Assembly (NCBI RefSeq): GCF_901709675.1
Contig: NC_051101.1
Span: 2,722,501-2,786,500 of the forward strand
Reading direction: 5' to 3'
DNA: 64,000 nt
Source: Syngnathus acus
Taxonomy: Eukaryota; Chordata; Actinopteri; Syngnathiformes; Syngnathidae
The translations under genes were made by a program, and so were the position numbers. This document shows positions 51,015-64,000 of this stretch, piece by piece. Each line of letters starts with the position of its first letter. Positions within the stretch are counted from its first letter, which is position 1. A model generated the notes under the pieces. That model saw nothing but the letters and a program-made list of their open reading frames with translations. It did no database searches and was not told where the DNA came from.

Positions 51015-53095
51015 TCAATTTTCCTTGTTCAGAGAAACGGACAGAACTCTACGCTCCACCTGGCCGAGCCGAGCCTTCTCTGGGGTGGAACCTTTGAGCC
51101 TCATCTGGAATAAACACAATAATCCTCCATTTATTTATTTATTTTTATTTATTTTTTTAAGTAAACTGTTGAGTCGCGGGGATGGACCAATGTTTAGTTG
51201 TTGAGCTGATGAATGGCTAAATAGATGGCATGATGTATGATAAGAAATAGGATGACAGATCTAGCTAGCCAAAGCTAGCAATAGCAGGAGACTGTTAGCA
51301 CAGCTCAGGAGAATATCAGATTAAAAGCGGTAGCTAACTAAGGCCAAAGAAATAGTTAGCAGTTCAGTTTGTGTTAAAACCTTTTACCCTAGAATGGGGG
51401 AAGACGAAAAACTATGGGGTAAGCTAGTGCTTGATGGCTAAAGTCGGTATGGAGAGCAATTCCGTAATCCAATTCTAGATACAAAAGGTTTTAGGTTGCA
51501 ATTAGAGTACAGTGACACACTCGACACACCAATCCCAATTTGTTAAAACTTTGCAATAATTCCTTACAAAACATCTCATAGAAGGGGACTACTGTACTCT
51601 AATTACAATTTGCTTGAAAATTCAGTCACCTTGTGTGTTACGTGGGCAAAATATTCTGCGGGAATAAACAAATGAGTTTATGAAAAGTGTTCTTATTTAA
51701 TTGTTGAAAAGGAATAAATTGTTTTGCTGACCTGAGGATGTCCCCTGTGTGAATTCTGCAGAATTTGCAGCGGGGAGCGGCCTTCTGTAAGGGAGAGAAA
51801 AATAATGAAACATGAAAAATGCTATAATCAATCAAGAAATAAAACAGTTACACAGGCACGCACCTTTTTGCTTTTGTTTGCCAGCGCTCCCCTTGTTTTC
51901 ATTGTTGATGCTCTTCACCGCCACCGCCACAGCCAGAGGGGACGACCCCCCCTTGGCACCTTGCACGGCCCTGACCCTGAGCCCGGTGGCTCCAAAACCT
52001 TTGCCTAGCCACTGCGGCTTGAACACCAACTGACTCGGACTCCTCATGTCCAGGGTGAGGCGGTGGATGTCGCTGGGACATTGCAAGACGGGTGCCTCGG
52101 AAGCCTCCTTGGACACCTCTTGGGTTAATTCCTGCTTCTGCACAGGGGGGTCAGAGGAGTCCAGAGTCGGCTCGGGCGCGACTGCGGGAAGAGCGTAGAG
52201 GTGGTCCAGTCCGCTGCTGTCCTGGTGCACCTCGTCAAGGATCTGGGGTGAGGGCGCTCCCTCGTGGCAGGTGATGAGGCTCATGCTCAGCCTCTTGTGG
52301 AGCGGAGACTCACAGGCCTCCTCTGCCTCCTCCAGGTTGGCATCGTCCGTTTCAATCTCCACTTCCACCCCAGGTTGCTCCAGCAGCACGAAGGGGCTGC
52401 AGGCACTATGCTCTCTCTGAACGGGTGTGGCCATGAGGTTGGAGTGTTGAGTCAAGGAGTCGGAGACGTGTGGCTTCTGTGGAGTCAGGAGAGGCTCGGC
52501 GGAATCCGGCTCCTCGCCCTCGACGACGTCACAACACTCTTGGGCGCCGACGTCATTTATGGGGACTTTGCCTTCGGCTTCCATGTGGAACAACATTCCC
52601 AGACGTCGTGCGAGGCTGCCCACTTTGGCTGCAAACAACAACTTTGATTATTTATTGCATTTTGCGAAGTCTAAATTCTAAGTGCTTAGTTCAGATATGT
52701 CCGATTATTTTTGAGGAACCAATTTCATGTGCAGTACATTTCAAGTAACGTTGCTCATATGAAGAACCCTGATCAAACAAAGTTACCTCTCATGACTTCT
52801 CGGACAGGCGTGCGGGAAATGCCTACAGTGGGCGAGCGAGGATCACCTCCGACTAAAGGACACTCACTCGTCAGCTCATCGGTTTTAATCGCGCCAACCT
52901 GTGCGGCGTAACAACGGTTAATGCTAGTCAAGGGTGATAGTTGATCTGAAATTCAAAAGTTTGTACCTGAATGGGTGTGCGGTCAATGGCCACCGATGGG
53001 GAACGTGGATCGATGAGCCGAGCCACCCTGGAGTTCTTGATGGGCGCTTGTTTGGTTGCAGCCCTCGCTGCCATCTTGCTCTCACTGGCTCCCAT
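51015..53095 (-). CDS. cdca3: CDCA3 (Tome-1), cell division cycle-associated protein 3
   Basis: Substrate-recruiting protein that promotes mitotic entry by aiding WEE1 degradation and is itself cleared by APC/C-Cdh1 in G1 (family knowledge). Coding exons 5' to 3': 53095-52967, 52898-52787, 52628-51864, 51784-51732, 51104-51015; 1149 nt, 382 aa plus stop, all phases consistent. The N-terminus has two related repeats: DPRSPSVAIDRTPIQ and DPRSPTVGISRTPVRE. These are the proline-directed phosphosites typical of CDCA3. The long middle exon is acidic and probably disordered. The C-terminal part has GRSPLQILQN, matching human GRSPLSILQD. The protein ends LNKEN, placing a KEN degron in the last three residues. 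The terminal exon is identified from a clean CAG acceptor, the KEN ending and the in-phase stop; if it were skipped, read-through would stop at 51693. A minus-strand poly(A) signal is at 50843-50848. A non-coding 5' exon probably lies near 54.1 kb. Confidence 0.93.
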
Positions 53096-53459
53096 TCTGA
53101 GTTTTTTTTAGGTCAAACCTGAACAACCACAAGACTCTTAATTACACGAAAAGTCCATTTCAGTGCCTTAATAACAATTAGTTTTAAAGAGAAGGCTAAC
53201 TGTGTTTTACTTTTTAACATTAAGTTGCATCAGCATTTTCCTTTAGGACTAATTTACTCGAGTTTAAAGCATTGCTAAGGTCATTTTTCAAACGTGTCCA
53301 ACCCCACAACAGCTGTAACACAAAATTAGTTTTTAATTAAATACAACAATGAGAAGATCCTGGCGTATGTAAATCTCGGTTTTATGCCGTTTGTGCTCTT
53401 TCATTTCGTGTTTTAATATTAGTTTCAAGTCTTATCATAATTGGCATACGTAAAGGCTT

Positions 53460-54005
53460 AAATGTAAGTTTGTAGCGGGGGTAAACTGGGCTAACGTGCG
53501 CTACTTCTGCCAATGTGATTACTTTCCCGTTTACAATAACGACGTTTCTATTTTCTGTATTGCAACACATTAATGTCTAGAATAATCCAATAAAGCCCAA
53601 ATGCTAAATGCACGTTTGTAGCGTGGGCAAACGTGAGCTACTTCTGCTAATGTGATTACTTTCCCGTTTACAATAACGACATTTCTACTTTCTGTATTGC
53701 AACACATTAATGTCTAGAATAGTCCAATAAAGCCCAAATGCTAAATGCACGTTTGTAGCGTGGGCAAACGTGAGCTACTTCTGCTAATGTGATTACTTTC
53801 CCGTTTACAATAACGACATTTCTACTTTCTGTATTGCAACACATTAATGTCTAGAATAGTCCAATAAAGCCCAAATGCTAAATGCACGTTTGTAGCGTGG
53901 GCAAACGTGAGCTACTTCTGCTAATGTGATTTCTTTCCCGTTTCACTGACGACGAAAACAACATTTCTACTTTCTGTATTGTAACACATTAACGTAAAAA
54001 ACATC
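53460..54005. repeat. 137-bp tandem repeat (about 4 units) upstream of cdca3
   Basis: Three close copies begin at 53601, 53738 and 53875 with the same start (atgctaaatgcacgtttg), period exactly 137 bp. A more diverged copy precedes them from about 53460, and the last copy changes near its end. Each unit contains gtccaataaagcc, i.e. a CCAAT pentamer. The array lies between the cdca3 start codon and its likely promoter, so it is probably within the first intron or 5' leader. Confidence 0.9.
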
Positions 54006-54149
54006 GAGTCTATAATAATCCAATAAACCGGGAGCCAACAGCGAATACATTTTCAATCTTACCCTTAAAAGTAGACAGTCAACAGATCGTAGAGACTTTA
54101 TCAGACGTTCCTCCAAACACAAGAAATAAAGTAGCATACAACTGAAAGG

Positions 54150-54260
54150 ACTTTCTCGCGTACATTTAAATAGAGTGCTAGGTCACGTGCTTTTTGAATG
54201 AGCCAATCAGCGGGTTGGTACGGTGCCTGTTTTCGGTGCTGAATGGTTGAGCAAAGTGAT
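54150..54260 (-). promoter_or_regulatory. Candidate cdca3 promoter with CCAAT box, CHR-like motif and E-box
   Basis: Read on the minus strand, this segment has in order ATTGG (inverted CCAAT, plus-strand gagccaatcagcggg), a TTCAAA hexamer (CHR-type TTTGAA on the other strand), CACGTG, and ATTTAAAT. CHR plus CCAAT is the usual signature of DREAM/MuvB-controlled G2/M genes, which fits CDCA3. It lies about 1.1 kb upstream of the ATG, so a 5' intron is required; an acceptor-like CTCAG sits immediately before the start codon. Motifs are seen directly; function is inferred. Confidence 0.5.
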
Positions 54261-54625
54261 CGACGGGTGGGCGGGGTTGCTACAAAACTTGTTTTTTGAA
54301 GTGAAACAACTGACGTTATTTTTCGGTTTGAGCACGTGTTTTAGGAACATTTTTACTTGATTTCATGATCATTTTATTTTTGTAGTATTTTCCCCCAACT
54401 ATCAGCGACGTGAAAAATGTTTTAAAATATGAGTGCAAGTTATTTAGCTTTACCTTTGTTTAAAATCCCAATGCTGCCAAGACACCACTATTTACATAAT
54501 CAAATTGCATTTATTCCGTCATTTAAATAATACGTTCAAATATATGTGTTCCTATTTATCAGCGACTTTGTATAATATTGTCTACCATAAAATCTAATCA
54601 CAAAGGGATATTTAAAATTTAGGGC

Positions 54626-54631
54626 TTTATT
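54626..54631 (-). terminator. Candidate poly(A) signal of pex5
   Basis: AATAAA on the minus strand about 820 bp past the pex5 stop codon; an untested candidate. Confidence 0.4.
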
Positions 54632-55450
54632 GCTGATTATATTATACATTGCTGCCAGGCCATCAGTTACCTGAAAACAATTATAGTGCAACGATGAGCT
54701 TACAATATTACACGTTATGGGAACACTTAAATTTACAGTGGAGCAATGCGTTTGACGTTGGATTCGAATGGGAGGGAGGAGCCCACGGGGAACCAATCAT
54801 ATTACACAAATATGATCTTATCATTCAAAGTGCCTCGAGGCTGTACAGCACACACACTCAAAAATACTCTCACACGTGCTCAGACACGATCATACACAAA
54901 CTCAGAAAAACATACAAACAATATATATATATTCTCCCCAAACTCTCGGCCTCTTTCACTCAAATACATACGTTCTCTTGCAGGCGCACACAACAGTTTT
55001 ACAGGTGTTCACTTCAAGGGCCTGGCTTCTAACTGATTCCTCCCCAAAAAAATCAAAAATGTTTATACACAAAAATAAGTCATTTTGAAAGTAAGTAGTG
55101 CAACTCGAAAAGAGGCACTCACACTGTCTGTTCCATCAATCTACTGAACACGATAATCATGTTGACAGCTCCACGTACGACTTGTTTTTGAGGCGGGGAA
55201 AAAACATGTTAGCGTTATTACAAAACTGTCAAAGCATCGTAAGAGGAACCACCAGGATCGTCAAATATGCAAAATAAAACAAATGTACTCCAGTCGGCTG
55301 ATACCAAAGCTGCAAGTGAACCGGCTGATGACTGGAGGACGACTGACAGCGTCTTACACATCAGTTCCCTTGTACTGTCTCTTTCAGTCCTAAACATTCT
55401 CCTCCGTGCAGGGAGCATTCGCACGCAATCAGCCCCCCCGAGATGGACCA

Positions 55451-60915
<5,465 letters not shown>

Positions 60916-62880
60916 GGCAACACAAGGATGGGGCAATCCCGATCGGACCACCTGAGAACTGCGAGGGGGGCAAGGTTCCGAGTTATTATTTGTACAATGT
61001 TGACTTTTGTGTTCCTGGACAAAATTGTACCAACTCCAACAAAGAGCTTGGTGTTAGTATTTAAGAGCGTGTTTTTAGCGACTATCGCTTTTAACAGCTG
61101 AAAGGCCAAGTGAGGCAAAATCTGTGCCCCAGTTATCTTTTGCTTGATAACCAAGTTAAAGCTCCATCTGCTGTTTTTTTCCACATCATTTGCTAGTTGG
61201 GCTCGAGCGTGAATAATGAGGCTGCAACGGGCCAGCACACAGACACGCTCCACCAGTTTTGCTTCGAACTGACTTTGTGCTTCGTATTTGGAAGCTTTAA
61301 CAGAACTGTGTCACATTGAACAAACTCCCAGGCCAGAATATGCAACGGCAGCAACAAACACAAGCTAAAAAAACAATAATAAAAGACCAGCACATTTTTT
61401 AATGCATCAGGTTCACCTAATGAAAAGGGTAGTAAGAGAAAAATGTTGTTTGAGCCTAATAGCTATGATAATATGAAACTTCAACCTAGTGTCATTTATT
61501 ATGGAAAAAAACAAAATTAAAAATACTTTTTTTAAACACAACATTTTTAAGCCCGTCAGTCGGTGGCAAAGGCCTAAAAATACACATATGCAAGTATGTA
61601 ACATTTGATCACAATATGAGGACATAAAATATTTTGAATTGACTCCATGTATGTAGAAAATAATCATTAAATCATTCTGGAGTACAGAATACACATCATG
61701 AAGCCCAATCAACAGTTGGGTCTGGCCTACTCAGCCCCACTCCCCTGGAGATGAGTTACAATTTCCAAAAACGGACTATAAATCACACCGGGCAGAATTC
61801 CTCTTTCCCATACGCACGTAACATGTCATACAAGACAAGACTCCATCCTCTGTTATCAATTAGAGACGAGGCCATGACCCAACGACAGGCTCTGATTCAC
61901 ATGGCGCTGATACCATGATTAGGATGGAAATAAGCGGATAATAAGAAGCTATTAATACACAAGCGGACCGCACTCGCTGGACACAACATCCATAATGATA
62001 TTTTCTAGCAATAGTTTACTTCCTCCATCCATTGTCTGGCACTTGTCCTCATTTAGGGTCACTGTGTGAACTGGAGTTAACTTTAAGTGACTGTCAGGGT
62101 AAACCTTGGCCTGGCCGCCAGCCAATTGCAGGGCACAGGAGGACACAAAACAAACCCTCACATTTACACATAAGAACAATTTAATTTCAAACATTTTGAT
62201 TGACATTTGAGAGGGTCAAAATATTAGAAACAGCCCTTGGCATGATGTGGTGCAGTTCTGAAATACATCCAGATAAAATTATAAATATGGTCTTAAACTA
62301 ATATCACAAAATCACTATGGTCTATAATTTAAGTATAGTTGGATGTTCCAAACTAAATGTCCAGTGAATGTTTTGTAGTGCAAATTATGCTAAGGTGACA
62401 CCTGTTTACATACCATCGACATTATATATTAACCGTTATACTCTCGTTTTTATATCAATACTTGTCATTTGTACATGTATGTTAAAACAATGACTCAATA
62501 CATGTCCACAACCCAATCAGAAGCAAAACAGATGTGCTCCTGACAGGGTTCATTGTCATGTGTCAAATGATTTTACATTGCTCTCGACGCTTAGATTTAT
62601 TATGCCATTAAAAAGAAACAATAAAATCATCTAATTGTATATTGAGCTGCTCATTAAAGCAGCATCAGCAGAGCTCCAAACGCGACATTTATCCAAAACG
62701 ATTCAAAACAAAACCAACAATGGCAAGCTAAGCGTTAGCTCGCTAAGCTAACTAGCTACAATGCTAACAAGCCAAGACCAGCGGTGCGGAACACGTCAGC
62801 TCGCCGCCCAAGACGCACTAAGAGACGGACGGCGTGACGTTGGACTCACCGCCGACTGAAGCTGCTACCTGGAGCTCACC
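60916..62880 (-). other. PEX5 5' UTR and first intron
   Basis: The coding start exon is preceded by an acceptor (TTCTCAG) at 60952. Reading upstream, a GC-richer segment near 62,820-62,880 holds a good donor (GGCG followed by GTGAGTCC on the minus strand) and fits a non-coding first exon. The roughly 1.9-kb intron between is mostly unique AT-rich sequence plus an old L2-like fragment at 61,990-62,180. The exact transcription start cannot be read. Confidence 0.5.
61990..62180 (+). mobile_element. Degenerate L2-like repeat in pex5 intron 1
   Basis: Phrases tccatccattgtctggcac, cttgtcctcatttagggtc and gccgccagccaattgcagg, with gggcaca next, appear in the order seen in the ubiquitous teleost L2-type repeat. 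Many substitutions indicate an old copy. Confidence 0.6.
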
Positions 62881-64000
62881 ACCGCTGTGCCTTCTTCTCC
62901 GATGTGTCCGCACGTTCTGTTGTATTTTTACAACCGTCTCGGGACTGAAGTTACACTGTCAACTCATAGGAAGAGCCACCAAAATCCTCCGCTGAGTGCG
63001 AGTCCTTTAACCACCTTCCACCTCCATAACACACCGCACAGTGCACACTTGAGCCCGGCGCCGAAGAAGCTCTTGTTAAGGGACGCCTGAACCGTATTCT
63101 CCAACGGATTTACGTACAAACGCCGGCGCACTAACTTGCTGAATGATTTACGTCCAAATATTTGTCGTAAAATATCAAAGTTCAACAGTTGTTTGTCAGA
63201 ACGCCAAACAAAACAAAAATCCAATACTGCATGTTCCGATGAAAGTTTAACTCATTGTGTTAAACTTTATCTAACCAAATAATGGTGTCTTGACGACTGT
63301 GTAAGTCAAGTTGATTTGAATTTAGGTAAGGAAACAACGTAAAAACATTAAAATCGACTTTTTTGGTCCGATTAATTGCAGTGACTTATATGCAGATATT
63401 AAAGTACAATGTTGCTTTCCATATTTTGCACTTCATGATTATGTCTTGATTTTTTTTTTATATAATTCAATGTACATTATAAACATAACCATAATAACAC
63501 ACAACTAAACCACTTTTAAATGTCTATGATTTCGGAATGAAACATGCAAGATGTGGAAAAAGGGGCTTCTCGTGGAGACGTCATATATTATTTTTATTAT
63601 GAATTTTCTCACATTGTTCAACAGTTTTCTCTCTGTAACTCATCAACGCTGTATCAGTAATTACAGGTAGAATTCCAGTAGTGAGCGTAATACAATATAA
63701 TATAAGTTATTTCAATGCAATGATTACTCCCTTTTGTGACCTCACACTCGCAAAAAAACAAAAAAAACAAACAGGCTTTATTTTTATTTACGGACATTTT
63801 TTTTTTTTCTTATAGCACTGCACAGTGATAGGCTACACAGACGGACGGCAAGAGACACGGAGGCGGGGTCAGTGTTGGAGCTGGGGCAGGTGGGAAGCAC
63901 AAGTTGTACATTCACTGAAATGAAATATCAGATGGAAGAAGTAAAATCTTGGAGAAGAGTGCAAAAGATAGCAATGCCACGTTTATGTACAGTTGAAGGT
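62881..64000. other. Region upstream of pex5
   Basis: AT-rich with poly-T and poly-A runs. No reliable gene seen. Short open frames at 62,887-63,224 have no recognisable motif. Confidence 0.5.

Noticed and set aside
51693-51731. Read-through end of cdca3 exon 4 as the true C-terminus
   Set aside because: A donor follows CAG at 51732, and the next exon supplies an in-phase KEN ending like other CDCA3 proteins.
54649-55088. Small plus-strand frames upstream of pex5's 3' end
   Set aside because: Overlapping frames with no motif, in AT-rich sequence within the probable pex5 3' UTR.

Overview
This is vertebrate nuclear DNA, almost certainly from a compact teleost (probably percomorph) genome. 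All genes are split by GT-AG introns, many under 150 bp. Every protein has a clear vertebrate orthologue. The non-coding DNA carries fish-type elements: a tRNA-derived SINE, hAT elements with 8-bp target duplications, and L2-like fragments. I built the exon models by hand from splice sites, reading phase and remembered orthologue sequences; no alignment was run.

Layout. (1) About 1-28,700, minus strand: syngap1, a synaptic Ras/Rap GTPase-activating protein. I found 18 coding exons from the start codon at 28,661 down to 2,630. The last coding exon(s) lie beyond position 1. Three large 5' introns hold nearly all the accessory DNA of the window. (2) 31,616-36,432, minus: phf1, a Polycomb-like PRC2 partner (Tudor, two PHD fingers, C-terminal chromo-like domain), complete in 14 coding exons and 506 aa. 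(3) 38,837-43,437, plus: p3h3, an ER collagen prolyl 3-hydroxylase-family protein, 16 exons, about 722 aa, ending in KDEL. (4) 47,897-50,225, plus: gnb3, the cone transducin beta subunit, 8 coding exons and exactly 340 aa. (5) 51,015-53,095, minus: cdca3, a cell-cycle regulator, 5 coding exons, 382 aa, ending in a KEN box. (6) 55,451-60,915, minus: pex5, the peroxisomal PTS1 receptor, 16 coding exons, 681 aa, with a non-coding first exon near 62,850.

Gene order joins two blocks that are separate in humans: PHF1-SYNGAP1 (6p21.3) and P3H3-GNB3-CDCA3 with PEX5 nearby (12p13.31). CUTA, which lies between PHF1 and SYNGAP1 in humans, was not found. The genes do not form a pathway. They are neighbours by ancestry, with gnb3 and cdca3 converging on poly(A) signals about 100 bp apart.

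The most unusual stretch is in the second large syngap1 intron (16,351-22,014), whose edges are a matching inverted terminal repeat with TA on both sides. Inside are seven 72-bp tRNA-like genes at 160-176 bp spacing. The first has a Gln (CUG) anticodon. The other six have a Glu (CUC) anticodon on a Gln/Val-like body, and six of the seven are followed by a Pol III T-run. Next comes about 760 bp of degenerate telomere-like hexamers, then an isolated terminal-exon-like ORF on the plus strand and a short inverted-repeat element. Other points of interest are two probable GC-AG introns (syngap1, gnb3), a frame discontinuity at the 5' edge of a syngap1 exon, a possible exon duplication in pex5, a 282-bp CT tract, and a paired TAATCT palindrome upstream of gnb3.
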